A stretch of DNA of 64,000 nucleotides from Gammaproteobacteria bacterium (GTDB lineage Bacteria > Pseudomonadota > Gammaproteobacteria > Xanthomonadales > SZUA-36): NCBI GenBank assembly GCA_030426265.1, contig JAUHYP010000003.1, positions 1-64,000 on the forward strand, given 5' to 3'. Shown one piece after another: positions 16,596-25,898 of the stretch. The notes under the pieces were generated by a model that had not been told where the DNA came from, searched no databases, and worked only from the letters and a program-made list of their open reading frames with translations. How positions within the stretch are numbered: position 1 is the stretch's first letter; the number at the start of each line of letters is the position of its first letter. Position numbers and translations under genes: made by a program.

Positions 16596-17953
16596 CCCGA
16601 GAGTTCCTCCGTGAACCGGCGCGGCGCGGCGTCGAATCCGCCGTTGCTCATGAACACCACGTGGTCGCCCGGGCGGGCCTCCTCGAGCATCTGCTTGAGC
16701 AGGTCCCCGGTGCGCGTGACCACGCGCCCGCGCCCTTCCAGCGGCGCCAGTGCTTCCTGCGGATCCCAGTCGATGTCGTCGCCGGTCAGCAGCCAGACCC
16801 GGTCGGCGGCGATCAGCGACGGTCCCAGCCGGTCGGCGTGCACGCCGGCGCGCATGGTGTTGCTGCGCGGTTCCAGGCCCACCAGGATGCGCGCGTTGCC
16901 CACCCGGCGACGCAGGCCGGAGAGCGTCATGCGGATGGCCGTGGGATGGTGCGCGAAATCGTCGTACACCGTGATCTCGTCGAACACGCCCAGCGATTCC
17001 AGGCGCCGCTTCACGCCCCGGAACCCGGCCAGGGCGGCGACGGCCTCGCTGGGATCGACCCCGGCCGCCACGGCCGCGCCCACGGCGGAACAGGCGTTCA
17101 GCGCATTGTGTTCGCCGCAATGATCCCAGCTGACCTCGGCCACGGGCTCTCCGCCACGATAGAAGGCCAGGCGGGAACCGTCGGATTCCATCAGGCGCAC
17201 GCGCCAGTCGGCGTCCTCGGCGGTGGAAAAGCGCTCCAGCCGGCTCCAGCAGCCCTGCTTCAGCACGGTTTCGAGCTGGGGGTCGGCGCCGTTGCTCAGG
17301 ATGGTGCCCTCGCCCGGAATGGTGCGCACGAGGTGGTGGAACTGGGTGCGGATGGCGTCCACGTCCGGGTAGATGTCGGCGTGGTCGTACTCGAGGTTGT
17401 TGAGCACGACGATGCGCGGGCGGTAGTGCACGAACTTCGCGCGCTTGTCGAAGAAGGCCGTGTCGTATTCGTCCGCCTCGACCACGAACAGCTGCTCGCC
17501 GTCGCGGGCGGAGACGCCGAAATTGCGCGGCACGCCGCCGATCAGGAAGCCGGGCGCCCGGCCGGTGGCCTCCAGGATCCACGCCAGCATGCTGGACGTG
17601 GTGGTCTTGCCGTGGGTGCCCGTGACCGCCAGTACAGTCTTGCCGCGCAGCAGGTTCTCGCCGAGCCAGCGGGGTCCGGAAACATAGTTCAGGCCGCGGT
17701 TGAGCACGGCTTCCACCGCCGGGTTGCCGCGGCTGAGGGCGTTGCCGACCACCACGAGGTCCGGCGCCGGGTCGAGCTGCGCCGGGTCCCACCCCTCGGT
17801 GAGTTCGATGCCCTCGGCCTCGAGCTGCGTGCTCATGGGCGGGTAGGTATTGCGGTCGGATCCGGTGACCTTGAAGCCGGCGCGCCGCGCCAGCAGGGCC
17901 ACGCCGCCCATGAAGGTGCCGCAGATGCCGAGGATGTGGATGTGTTTGCTCAT
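16592..17953 (-). CDS. mpl: UDP-N-acetylmuramate:L-alanyl-gamma-D-glutamyl-meso-diaminopimelate ligase
   Basis: This is a 453-residue Mur-ligase family enzyme that reuses the cell-wall tripeptide by joining it to UDP-MurNAc with ATP, a recycling step. It has the N-terminal HILGICGTFMGGVALLAR, the ATP loop AVTGTHGKTTTSSML (about residue 110), the Mpl-type GGVPRNFGVSAR, EADEYDTAFFDKR with the metal-site acid, and the C-terminal YDDFAHHPTAIR. The GGVPxNF and KFVHYRP texts separate it from MurC. It overlaps the upstream membrane-protein gene (ATGA) and the downstream LON gene (GTGA) by four bases each, so the three are one operon. Confidence 0.96.
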   Translation of the reverse strand: MSKHIHILGICGTFMGGVALLARRAGFKVTGSDRNTYPPMSTQLEAEGIELTEGWDPAQLDPAPDLVVVGNALSRGNPAVEAVLNRGLNYVSGPRWLGENLLRGKTVLAVTGTHGKTTTSSMLAWILEATGRAPGFLIGGVPRNFGVSARDGEQLFVVEADEYDTAFFDKRAKFVHYRPRIVVLNNLEYDHADIYPDVDAIRTQFHHLVRTIPGEGTILSNGADPQLETVLKQGCWSRLERFSTAEDADWRVRLMESDGSRLAFYRGGEPVAEVSWDHCGEHNALNACSAVGAAVAAGVDPSEAVAALAGFRGVKRRLESLGVFDEITVYDDFAHHPTAIRMTLSGLRRRVGNARILVGLEPRSNTMRAGVHADRLGPSLIAADRVWLLTGDDIDWDPQEALAPLEGRGRVVTRTGDLLKQMLEEARPGDHVVFMSNGGFDAAPRRFTEELSG

Positions 17954-18468
17954 AACATGGCCAGGTGCAGCACGATGTAGGTCAGGGCCAGCAGCATCAC
18001 CGTGATCAGCATGGCCACGGGCATGGCGACATCCAGGGCGTGCCGGAAGATGTTCGCGTCCACCGCCAGCGACCAGCCGAACAGGGCGAACCAGACCAGC
18101 GCCAGGATCGGCTGGTTGCCGTCCGGGGACTGCTGCAGCAGCAGGAAGAACACCAGCAGGCGCACGATCGTGCCGGTGGCGGCGAAGGCCAGCAGCGTCT
18201 GCTGCAGGCGCTCGGGCCGCCTGCGCCAGGCCAGCAGCAGCGCCGCGGCGCCGAAATGGATCGCGATGCTGATCAGGTTGCGGGTGGATTCGTCGACCGG
18301 TTCCTTGCCGGGCTCCGTCAGAACCTGGGCCAGCCAGGCGGAGGTGACCATGACCACTGCGACGTACACGACGATGGACACCAGGGTGAACGCGCGGTGC
18401 GACGGCATGTCCTGCGGACCGGCCTTCAGGCGCAGCAGGTCGAGCACGGTGTGCCAGAAACTAGCCAT
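17950..18468 (-). CDS. Inner-membrane protein of unknown function (4 TM)
   Basis: This 172-residue protein has four clear transmembrane stretches: FTLVSIVVYVAVVMVTSAWL (about 27-48), ISIAIHFGAAALLLAW (about 66-82), LLAFAATGTIVRLLVFFLLL (about 92-111) and MPVAMLITVMLLALTYIVL (about 149-168). The loop after helix 3 carries QSPDGNQPILALVW, which may add a fifth weak segment. I do not recognise a named family; YIP1-like or tripartite-type small membrane proteins are possible. It lies between adk and mpl on the same strand and overlaps mpl by four bases. Close linkage to peptidoglycan recycling is positional evidence only. Confidence 0.65.
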   Translation of the reverse strand: MASFWHTVLDLLRLKAGPQDMPSHRAFTLVSIVVYVAVVMVTSAWLAQVLTEPGKEPVDESTRNLISIAIHFGAAALLLAWRRRPERLQQTLLAFAATGTIVRLLVFFLLLQQSPDGNQPILALVWFALFGWSLAVDANIFRHALDVAMPVAMLITVMLLALTYIVLHLAML

Positions 18469-18530
18469 GACGGGACTTCCGAAACGAATGCGGGCTGCGG
18501 GGGCTCACCAGGGACGCCCCGGACGCGGCC

Positions 18531-19106
18531 TCAGCCGTCGACGCCCTGTTGCAGGGCACCCTTGATCCGTTCGAGCACTTCCTCGATCGTGCCTTCGCCG
18601 AACACGCGGGTGAGCAGGCCCAGGTCGGCATAGTGGCCGGCCACCGGGGCGGTCTGCTCCTCGTAGACACGCATGCGCTTGCGCACCACTTCCTCGGTGT
18701 CGTCGCTGCGGCCTTCTTCCATCGCCCGCTTGGCGATGCGTTCGACCACCTGGTCCTCGTCCACCTCGATCAGCACGGCTTCCTGCACGGGCAGGCCGAC
18801 ATCGCCGAGCACGGCGTCCAGGGCTTCGGCCTGGGCGAGGTTGCGGGGGTAGCCGTCGAGGATATAGCCGGCGCGCACGTCCTCCTGGCCCAGGCGTTCG
18901 CGGATCAGGTCCAGCATCACGTCGTCGGGTACGAGCTCGCCGCGGTCCATGATCGCCTTGGCCTGTTTGCCCAGGGCGGTCTCGTTGGCCACGGCCTCGC
19001 GCAGGAGCACGCCGGTGGAGATGTGGGGAATGGAGTAATGGTCTTTCAGGAGCGCAGCCTGGGTTCCTTTTCCGGACCCGGGCGCACCCAGCAGAACGAT
19101 TCGCAT
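18531..19106 (-). CDS. adk: Adenylate kinase
   Basis: This is a 191-residue nucleoside monophosphate kinase that interconverts ATP + AMP and 2 ADP in the cytosol. It has the P-loop GAPGSGKGTQ (residues 7-16), the AMP-binding HISTGVLLREAV, the GYILDGYPRNLAQAEAL motif, and RMRVYEEQTAPVAGHY near the end. The LID is short (RAMEEGRSDDTEEVVRKR) without zinc cysteines, giving the compact form seen in some Xanthomonadales rather than the ~214-residue long-lid type. It is the first gene of a minus-strand run and diverges from the PPi-phosphofructokinase gene over a 116-base gap. Confidence 0.96.
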   Translation of the reverse strand: MRIVLLGAPGSGKGTQAALLKDHYSIPHISTGVLLREAVANETALGKQAKAIMDRGELVPDDVMLDLIRERLGQEDVRAGYILDGYPRNLAQAEALDAVLGDVGLPVQEAVLIEVDEDQVVERIAKRAMEEGRSDDTEEVVRKRMRVYEEQTAPVAGHYADLGLLTRVFGEGTIEEVLERIKGALQQGVDG

Positions 19107-19222
19107 GAGACGGATTCCGTCCTCTAGAATAGGGCGTGAAACAGGGTGGCTACGCTACCCGCAAGCCGCCCCCCAGTCAAACCGGAGCCGGGGCGGAAAT
19201 CCGGCTCAATCCAGGATGCCCC

Positions 19223-20485
19223 ATGACCCGTAAAAACGTGCTCTATGCCCAGTCCGGCGGGGTGACCCCCGTCATCAACGCCACCGCCTGCGGCGTGATC
19301 GAAACCGCCCGCGCCCACCGCGACGCCATCGGCAAGGTCTACGCGGGCAAGGACGGCATCATCGGCGTCCTGCGCGAAGAACTGATCGACACCGGCAAGG
19401 AGCGCAAGGCCGACATCGCTGCGCTGCGCCACACGCCCGGCGGCGCCTTCGGTTCCTGTCGCTACAAGCTCAAGGGCATCGAGGACAACCTGCGCGAGTA
19501 CGAACGATTGATCGAGGTCTTCAAGGCGCACGACATCGGCGTGTTCCTCTACAACGGTGGCGGCGATTCCTCCGACACCGCCTACAAGGTCTCGCAGATC
19601 GGCAAGAAGCTGGGCTTCCCGGTGCAGTGCCTGGGCGTGCCCAAGACCATCGACAACGACCTGCCCATCACCGACTGCTCGCCCGGCTTCGGCTCGGTGG
19701 CCAAGTACGTGGCCGTGAGCATCATGGAGGCCAGCCTGGACGTGGAGTCCATGGCCTCGAGTTCGACCAAGGTGTTCATCCTGGAAGTGATGGGGCGCCA
19801 CGCCGGCTGGATCGCCGCCGCCGGCGGCCTGGCCCAGCGCGAGGCGGGCGACCCGCCCCACGTGATCCTGTTCCCGGAAGTCACCTTCGACGAGAAGGCC
19901 TTCCTGGCCAAGGTGGACAAGGCCGTGAAGACGCACGGCTACTGCTCCATCGTGGTGTCGGAAGGGGTGAAAGGCCCCGACGGCAAGTTCCTGTCCGACG
20001 CCGGGGTGCGCGATGCCTTCGGGCATGCCCAGCTCGGTGGCGTGGCGCCGGTGATCGCCGGGCTGGTCAAGGACAGGCTCGGCTACAAATACCACTGGGC
20101 CGTGTCCGACTATCTGCAGCGCTCGGCCCGTCACGTGGCCTCGAAGACCGACGTGGACCAGGCCTACGCCATGGGCAAGGCGGCGATCGAGCTGGCCCTG
20201 GCCGGCAAGTCCGGCGTCATGCCCGTGATCGAGCGGCTCTCGGACAAGCCGTACAGATGGAAGGCAGGCGAGGCGCCGCTCAGCCGCATGGCCAACCGCG
20301 AAAAGAAGATGCCGAAGAAGTTCATCACGAAGGACGGCATGGGCATCACCGCGGCGGCGCGAACCTACCTCGGCCCGCTGATCCGCGGCGAGGACTATCC
20401 CCCCTACGACCGCGAGGGCCTGCCGAAGTACGTGCGCCTCAAGCGCGTGCTGGCCGGGAAGAAGCTGCCGGATTTCGAAGTTTGA
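19223..20485 (+). CDS. Pyrophosphate-dependent 6-phosphofructokinase
   Basis: This 420-residue glycolytic enzyme phosphorylates fructose-6-phosphate, probably using pyrophosphate, reversibly. Evidence is the N-terminal LYAQSGGVTPVINATACGV, the phosphoryl-donor loop NGGGDSSDTA, the catalytic PKTIDNDLP, VMGRHAGWIAAA, and the sugar-binding YLQRSARHVASKTD. The whole text is closest, from memory, to the Xanthomonas PPi-type enzyme (donor loop NGGNDSADTA there). Donor use rests on that resemblance. The start at 19223 is chosen because homology begins there; the ORF-track GTG at 19136 adds unrelated residues. The stop overlaps the next gene's TTG start. Confidence 0.92.
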   Translation: MTRKNVLYAQSGGVTPVINATACGVIETARAHRDAIGKVYAGKDGIIGVLREELIDTGKERKADIAALRHTPGGAFGSCRYKLKGIEDNLREYERLIEVFKAHDIGVFLYNGGGDSSDTAYKVSQIGKKLGFPVQCLGVPKTIDNDLPITDCSPGFGSVAKYVAVSIMEASLDVESMASSSTKVFILEVMGRHAGWIAAAGGLAQREAGDPPHVILFPEVTFDEKAFLAKVDKAVKTHGYCSIVVSEGVKGPDGKFLSDAGVRDAFGHAQLGGVAPVIAGLVKDRLGYKYHWAVSDYLQRSARHVASKTDVDQAYAMGKAAIELALAGKSGVMPVIERLSDKPYRWKAGEAPLSRMANREKKMPKKFITKDGMGITAAARTYLGPLIRGEDYPPYDREGLPKYVRLKRVLAGKKLPDFEV

Positions 20486-22131
20486 GCCTGGCGTCGCGCG
20501 CCGCCCTGGTCGGGGCGGCCCTACTGGCTTCCATCGCTGCGGTCGCCTCCGAAGCGGCTGCTGAAGCGCCCGGCGGCTTGTCCGGTGAACGCATTCGGGC
20601 GCACATCGAGTTTCTCGCCGACGACACCCTGGCGGGACGCCAGCCCGGAACCCCGGGTTACGACATCGCCGCCAACTACGTGGCCAGCCAGTTCCGTCAG
20701 CTGGGCCTGGCGCCCGCTGGTGGCGGCGACAGCTACCTGCAAGCGGTGCCCCTGCGCGAAGCGTTCCAGATCCCCGGCTCTGCGCGACTGAGTCATCACC
20801 GCGAGGGAGCGACCCGGGAGTTCGTGTTCGTTGAGGAGTTCTTCACCGGCGCCAGCCGCGCCTTCGAGGACAGCGGCGTGCGCGCCCCGCTGGTGTTCGT
20901 GGGTTACGGCATCAGCGCCCCGGCGTTGGACCACGACGACTATGCCGGCATCGACGTCGAGGGCAGGATCGTGGTCGCCTTCGCCGGGCAGCCCGCGTCC
21001 TTCCCCAGCGAGGAAGGCGCCCATTTCTCTTCCCGGACCCAGAAGCAGCGCGCGGCCGAGGCCGCCGGCGCGGTGGGCGCGATCCAGATTTACACGCCCC
21101 GTGCCGCACAGCGATTCGCCTGGGATCGGCTGGAATCCGTGGTCGGCGCGCCCGCCATGGGCTGGCTGGATGCGCAGGGCGAGGTTCATGGCGAGAGCGA
21201 GCAGATTCGGGGCGGCGCCCTGTTGCACCACGAGGCCGCGGATGTGCTGTTCGAGGGCGCGCCGCTGGCGCTCGCGGAACTGATCGCCCTGGACGAGGCC
21301 GCCGAGCCGCTGCCGGTCTTCGCGCTGGCGGGCGAGGCCGAGTTCGCCCAGCGCAGCACCCACGAGAACATCACCAGCCCCAACGTCGCGGCCCTGCTTC
21401 CCGGCGCCGATCCGTTGCTGGGCGATGAGGTGGTGGTCTACACGGCCCACCTCGATCACATTGGCGTCCTGCCCGGCGAAGGGCACGAGGACGCCATCAA
21501 CAATGGCGCCCTCGACAATGCCGCCGGCATCGCCGTGATGCTGGAAACGGCGCGCCGGTTCACCGAGGACGAGCCGCCGCGGCGCTCGGTGCTGTTCCTG
21601 GCCGTGACCGCCGAGGAAAAGGGCCTGGTGGGCTCGGAGTATTTCGCCCACAACCCGACGGTGCCGCGTGAAGACCTGGTCGCCGTGGTCAATCTCGACA
21701 TGCCCATGCTGCTGTACGACTTCGCTGACGTGATCGCCTTCGGCGCCTCTCACTCGAGCCTGGGCGAGGTGGTGGAGGTCGCCGCTGCCGCCGAAGACAC
21801 GGCGCTTACGCCCGACCCCTGGCCGGAGCAGAACATCTTCGTGCGCAGCGACCACTACCGTTTCGTGGAGCAGGGCATTCCCTCGATCTTCCTCGTGACC
21901 GGTGTGAACACGCGGGGCGGCGAGACCGTTGGCGAAGGCATGAGCATCGCCATGAAGTTCCGGGAGGATCACTACCACCGCCCCTCGGACGAGCCCACGC
22001 TGCCCATCGACTATGCCGCCGCCACCCGCTTCGTGCGTATCAACCACGGCATCGGCGAACGCATCGCCAACACTGCCGCACGCCCCACCTGGCACGAAGG
22101 CGATTTCTTCGGCGAAACCTTCAGCCCGTAG
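20482..22131 (+). CDS. Secreted M28 family metallopeptidase with PA domain
   Basis: This 549-residue exported zinc peptidase starts at a TTG overlapping the PFK stop by four bases (TTGA) and opens with a signal peptide (RAALVGAALLASIAAVASEA). A PA (protease-associated) insert is seen at about residues 130-240 (LVFVGYGISAPALDHDDYAG). The catalytic M28 domain follows with its metal ligands in order: YTAHLDHIG, NNGALDNAAG, TAEEKGLVGSE, NLDMPM and DHYHRPSD. It probably acts as an aminopeptidase in the periplasm or outside the cell. The ORF-track frame from 19627 runs in front as a shadow of PFK. There is no better ATG start nearby. Confidence 0.9.
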   Translation: MSLASRAALVGAALLASIAAVASEAAAEAPGGLSGERIRAHIEFLADDTLAGRQPGTPGYDIAANYVASQFRQLGLAPAGGGDSYLQAVPLREAFQIPGSARLSHHREGATREFVFVEEFFTGASRAFEDSGVRAPLVFVGYGISAPALDHDDYAGIDVEGRIVVAFAGQPASFPSEEGAHFSSRTQKQRAAEAAGAVGAIQIYTPRAAQRFAWDRLESVVGAPAMGWLDAQGEVHGESEQIRGGALLHHEAADVLFEGAPLALAELIALDEAAEPLPVFALAGEAEFAQRSTHENITSPNVAALLPGADPLLGDEVVVYTAHLDHIGVLPGEGHEDAINNGALDNAAGIAVMLETARRFTEDEPPRRSVLFLAVTAEEKGLVGSEYFAHNPTVPREDLVAVVNLDMPMLLYDFADVIAFGASHSSLGEVVEVAAAAEDTALTPDPWPEQNIFVRSDHYRFVEQGIPSIFLVTGVNTRGGETVGEGMSIAMKFREDHYHRPSDEPTLPIDYAAATRFVRINHGIGERIANTAARPTWHEGDFFGETFSP

Positions 22132-22201
22132 GGCCGGCCCGGCCCCCCCCGGGGCCCCCGTCTGCGACGCGTTCACGCCAGTTCCGATAGAATTCGCGGC
22201 C

Positions 22202-22522
22202 ATGAACGAGACCATCGCCATCCTGTGCACTTGCCCGGACGAGGCCACGGCGGAACGGTTGGCGCGGGGCATGCTGGACAACCGGCACGCCGCCTGCGTG
22301 AACATCCTGCCGTCCGTGCGGTCCCTGTATGTCTGGAACGGCGAGGTGAAGGACGAGCAGGAGGTGCTGATGATCATCAAGACCACCCATTCCCATTTTT
22401 TCGTCATCGAGCACTGGCTGCAGGAACATCATCCCTATGACGTTCCCGAGTTGCTGTCGCTCGATGCCGAGCACGTGTCCGAGCCCTACCTGAAGTGGCT
22501 GCGGACGACGGTATCGACGTGA
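22202..22522 (+). CDS. cutA: Divalent-cation tolerance protein CutA
   Basis: This is a 106-residue small trimeric cytosolic protein of the CutA1 family. It has the N-terminal CTCPDEATAERLARGML, the conserved AACVNILPSVRSLYVWNGEV, a metal/trimer-interface KTTHSHFFVIEHWLQEHHPYDVPE, and a terminal EPYLKWL. CutA has been linked to copper tolerance, but its exact role is unsettled. The start at 22202 matches the family; the ORF-track start at 22013 is a shadow. It lies 48 bases before dsbD on the same strand, the usual neighbour in gammaproteobacteria, so the two are probably co-transcribed. Confidence 0.96.
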   Translation: MNETIAILCTCPDEATAERLARGMLDNRHAACVNILPSVRSLYVWNGEVKDEQEVLMIIKTTHSHFFVIEHWLQEHHPYDVPELLSLDAEHVSEPYLKWLRTTVST

Positions 22523-22570
22523 GCGCGCCGCGGCGCTGACCTGGCGCGGCCCCGCGCGGCCCGGACTTCC

Positions 22571-25108
22571 ATGCCCATGACCTTCTTCCTCCGGCTCCTG
22601 GCCCTCTTCCTGATGCTCGCGGGCGGTGGCGCGCGCGCGATCGAACCGGGCGAGGTGCGCCAGTATGGCGATGTGTTCGCGATTTCCGCCCGGGCGCTCG
22701 CCGCGAACCGCGTGGAAGTGCGCTGGGACATCGCCGAGGACTATTTCCTCTACAACAACCGCTTCCTGGCCTTCTCGACCACCACGCCGGGCGTCGAGCT
22801 GGGTGCCCCGGATGTGCCGCCCGGCGAGTTGACCTACGACGAGCTGCTCGGCGAAGAAGTGGTGAAGTTCCGTGATCGCCTGGCGGTGGCGGTACCGCTG
22901 TCCGTGGTGCCGCCCGGCACCCGACAGGTCAGCCTCGACGTCCGCTCCCAGGGCTGCCTGGAAAAGGTCCTGTGTTACCCGCCCACGACCCAGACCGTGC
23001 TGGTGAGCCTGCCCGCCTCGGTGGACATCGCCACCATCCCCGCGCCGCGGGCCCAGACGGAAACCCTGGCGTCGGCGCCGGTTCGGCCGCGGGTCAATCC
23101 GACGGATCCGGCCGCCGCGTCGCCCCAGCCGCTCGCTTCCGATGCGGCATCGAATTCCCTGCGGCCTTCGGCGCAGTCCTCGGCGCTGGACGAACTGCTC
23201 GGCAACGTACCCGCCGGCCCCGGCGCCGGTGACGCAGCGTTGCCGCCGGAGCAGGCCTTCCGCTACGAGGCCATCGCGCTGGACGAGGGGACGGCCCTGG
23301 TGCGCTTCACGGCAGAACCCGGCTACTACCTCTACGTCGACCATTTCGCCTTCCGGGTGGTCGCGGAATCCGGAGCGGCAGCGAGTTCGTCGGCCGCCCC
23401 GCTTGCCGAGGCCATCACGGGCAGCCAGGTCGCCGGAGGCGTGTCGGTCGATGCCGTCGAGCTTCCGGAAGGCACCATCAAGGACGACCCGGAATTCGGG
23501 CCGGTGCCGGTGATTTTCGGCCAGGCGGAAATTCCCGTGCGCTTCGCACGCCCCGCCGGCCCTGCGGTCACGGTCACGCTGGAGGCGGACTGGCAAGGGT
23601 GTCGCGACGGCGACATCTGTTACCCGCCGCAGACCGGGCGCATCCTCGTGGAGTTGCCGGCGGCTGCCGTCGCCCTGCAGGGTTCGGGAGGAGTAGGGGG
23701 CGCGGGAACGGGCGCGGGCCTGCAGCGGTCAGGGTCCGCCGCCGAAGGCGCAGGCGCGTCCGGCGAGCCGGCTTCCGAACCCTTTGGGTCCTCCTCGACC
23801 GCACCGGTGTCCGAGCAGGGCCGCCTGGCCACCCTGTTGCTGGAGAATCCCGCCGGGGCGATGGTCGCCTTCTTCTTGGCCGGCCTGCTGCTGGCCTTCA
23901 CGCCCTGCGTGTTCCCGATGGTGCCCATCCTCTCCGGCATCATCGCCGGCGAAGGCGACCGCATCACCACGGCACGCGCCCTGACGCTGTCGCTGGTCTA
24001 TGTCCTGGCCATGGCGCTGGCCTACACCGTGGCCGGCGTGCTCGCGGGGCTGTTCGGGAAGAACCTGCAGGCCGTGTTCCAGCACCCCGCCATCATCACC
24101 GCGGTGGTGGTCGTGTTCGTGCTGCTGGCGCTGTCGATGTTCGGCTTCTACGAGTTGCGGCTGCCCAGCCGCTGGCAGACCCGCATCACCCAGGCCAGCA
24201 ACCGGATGAAGGGCGGTCGCCTGGGCGGCGTGGCCGTGATGGGGCTGTTGTCGGCGCTGATCGTTGGCCCCTGCGTGGCCCCGCCCCTGGCGGCGGCCCT
24301 GATCGTGATCGGCGAATCCGGCAGCCCGGTGCTCGGTGGCGCGGCCCTGTTCGCCCTGTCCCTGGGCATGGGGGCGCCGCTGGTCGCCTTCGGCGCCTCC
24401 GCCGGCCGGCTGCTGCCGAAGGCCGGCGCCTGGATGAACACCGTCCAGGCCGTGTTCGGCGTCGGCCTGCTGGCCCTGGCCATCTGGATGCTCGAGCGCA
24501 TCGTCCCCGGGGTGCTGGTCATGGTGCTCTGGGGTCTGCTGGCGGTCGGCTGCGGCGTGTATCTCGGCGCACTGGAGCGCATTCCCGAAGGCGCCGGCGG
24601 CTGGGCGCGGCTGTGGAAGGCCCTGGGCGTGTCGCTGCTGCTGTTCGGCGCCATCCAGTTCGTCGGCGCGGCCTCCGGCGGCGACTACTGGCTCAAGCCC
24701 CTGGGACATTTCTCGGGCGGCGGCCAGGCGCAGGAGCACGTCGCCTTTCGCCGCGTCAAGTCGGTCGAGGACCTGGACAACGCGGTGGCCCAGGCCAACG
24801 CGCAGGGCCGGCCGGCGGTGTTCGACTTCTACGCGGACTGGTGCGTTGAATGCATCCGCATGGAGCGCAACACTTTCCCCGAACCCGAGGTCCAGGCCCT
24901 GCTGACGGAGATGACGCCCCTGCAGGCGGACGTGACGGCGCATGACGACGTGGACCAGGCCCTGATGCGACGCCACGGCGTGATCGGCCCGCCGGCCATC
25001 CTGTTCTTCGACCGCTACGGCAACGAACTGGAAGACTACCGCCTGGTGGGATATTTCGAGCCGACCGAATTCGCGGCGCATCTGCGCCAGGTGCTGGCGG
25101 CCTGGTGA
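22571..25108 (+). CDS. dsbD: Thiol:disulfide interchange protein DsbD with duplicated N-terminal alpha domain
   Basis: This 845-residue protein carries electrons from cytosolic thioredoxin across the inner membrane to periplasmic disulfide partners. After a signal peptide come two DsbD-alpha domains instead of one, each with the redox pair QGCxxxxxCYPP (QGCLEKVLCYPP near residue 137 and QGCRDGDICYPP near 343). A Ser/Ala/Pro/Gly-rich linker follows. The eight-helix DsbD-beta part has its two cysteines in FTPCVFPMVP and VGPCVAPPLA. A C-terminal thioredoxin-like gamma domain has DWCVEC. Normal DsbD is about 570-600 residues, so the extra length is the second alpha domain plus linkers. cutA and a TlpA gene flank it. 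Confidence 0.95.
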   Translation: MPMTFFLRLLALFLMLAGGGARAIEPGEVRQYGDVFAISARALAANRVEVRWDIAEDYFLYNNRFLAFSTTTPGVELGAPDVPPGELTYDELLGEEVVKFRDRLAVAVPLSVVPPGTRQVSLDVRSQGCLEKVLCYPPTTQTVLVSLPASVDIATIPAPRAQTETLASAPVRPRVNPTDPAAASPQPLASDAASNSLRPSAQSSALDELLGNVPAGPGAGDAALPPEQAFRYEAIALDEGTALVRFTAEPGYYLYVDHFAFRVVAESGAAASSSAAPLAEAITGSQVAGGVSVDAVELPEGTIKDDPEFGPVPVIFGQAEIPVRFARPAGPAVTVTLEADWQGCRDGDICYPPQTGRILVELPAAAVALQGSGGVGGAGTGAGLQRSGSAAEGAGASGEPASEPFGSSSTAPVSEQGRLATLLLENPAGAMVAFFLAGLLLAFTPCVFPMVPILSGIIAGEGDRITTARALTLSLVYVLAMALAYTVAGVLAGLFGKNLQAVFQHPAIITAVVVVFVLLALSMFGFYELRLPSRWQTRITQASNRMKGGRLGGVAVMGLLSALIVGPCVAPPLAAALIVIGESGSPVLGGAALFALSLGMGAPLVAFGASAGRLLPKAGAWMNTVQAVFGVGLLALAIWMLERIVPGVLVMVLWGLLAVGCGVYLGALERIPEGAGGWARLWKALGVSLLLFGAIQFVGAASGGDYWLKPLGHFSGGGQAQEHVAFRRVKSVEDLDNAVAQANAQGRPAVFDFYADWCVECIRMERNTFPEPEVQALLTEMTPLQADVTAHDDVDQALMRRHGVIGPPAILFFDRYGNELEDYRLVGYFEPTEFAAHLRQVLAAW

Positions 25109-25211
25109 ATCCCGTACCGAATCACGGCGCCTGCCCGTCGGTTCCGGGTCACGGGACGCCGGGAGCATCCGCATTGCGGCGCTGTCCCGTTCCGGCAGGG
25201 GCGCCGAGCGC

Positions 25212-25766
25212 ATGAGCCGCACGACACTGCTCGGCCTGGTCGTCGCGCTGGTGGCCGGCCTCGCGGGCGTGCTCACGGGGCTTTGGCTGCAGGAAGATCC
25301 CAACGCGACCGGCGCCGGAGCACCCGGCGAAGGCCCTGCCGCCCTGCACGGACGGCCACGCCCGCCGTTCGAACTGGGCGCCAGCGATGGCCGCCGGGTG
25401 AGCGCCGATGACTTCGACGGCCAGGTGCTGCTGGTCAACTTCTGGGCCACCTGGTGCGCTCCCTGCCGGGCCGAGATGCCCATGCTGGACGAGATCCAGC
25501 AATCCCACGCCGGGCGGGGCCTGGCCGTGGTCGGCATTGCCCTGGACGACGTGGCGCGCGCCCGCGAGTTCGCCGAGCGGCTGGGCATCGGCTACACCAT
25601 CCTGGTCGGGGCCGGGGACGTGATGGCCACCAGCCTCGCCTTTGGCAACCGGGACGGCCTCCTGCCCTATACCGTGCTGGTGGACCGGGAAGGCACGGTG
25701 CGTTGGACGCACCTGGGCGAACTGGAACGCGACGAACTGATGGCGGAGCTCGAGCCTCTGCTCTGA
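25212..25766 (+). CDS. TlpA/ResA-type membrane-anchored thioredoxin-like protein
   Basis: This 184-residue protein has an N-terminal membrane anchor (LLGLVVALVAGLAGVLTGLWL, residues about 5-25) and a periplasmic thioredoxin fold. The active site is NFWATWCAPCRAEMP (WCAPC, about residue 80), followed by LVDREG and a C-terminal strand. Proteins of this type reduce specific periplasmic disulfides, often for cytochrome c maturation, and take electrons from DsbD, encoded 103 bases upstream. The position between dsbD and aroQ is the normal gammaproteobacterial order. A cis-proline is present in GLLPYTVLVD. Confidence 0.92.
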   Translation: MSRTTLLGLVVALVAGLAGVLTGLWLQEDPNATGAGAPGEGPAALHGRPRPPFELGASDGRRVSADDFDGQVLLVNFWATWCAPCRAEMPMLDEIQQSHAGRGLAVVGIALDDVARAREFAERLGIGYTILVGAGDVMATSLAFGNRDGLLPYTVLVDREGTVRWTHLGELERDELMAELEPLL

Positions 25767-25898
25767 ACCGCGTTTCGGCGCGCCGTGAGGACTTGCCGGG
25801 CTGGAAACGGTAGCGATCGTCCCCAATACGGCGGCGAATTGTTTACAATGTTCGCCCCGTGGTGCAGACTGCCGCCCCTTGCTGGCCTCCGAGTCGTC

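Noticed and set aside
19627-22131. 834-residue plus-strand open frame as one protein
   Set aside because: The first ~285 residues are a shadow of PPi-PFK; the real peptidase starts at the TTG at 20482.
20521-22407. 628-residue minus-strand open frame
   Set aside because: Antisense to the M28 peptidase, whose metal-ligand motifs are all intact.
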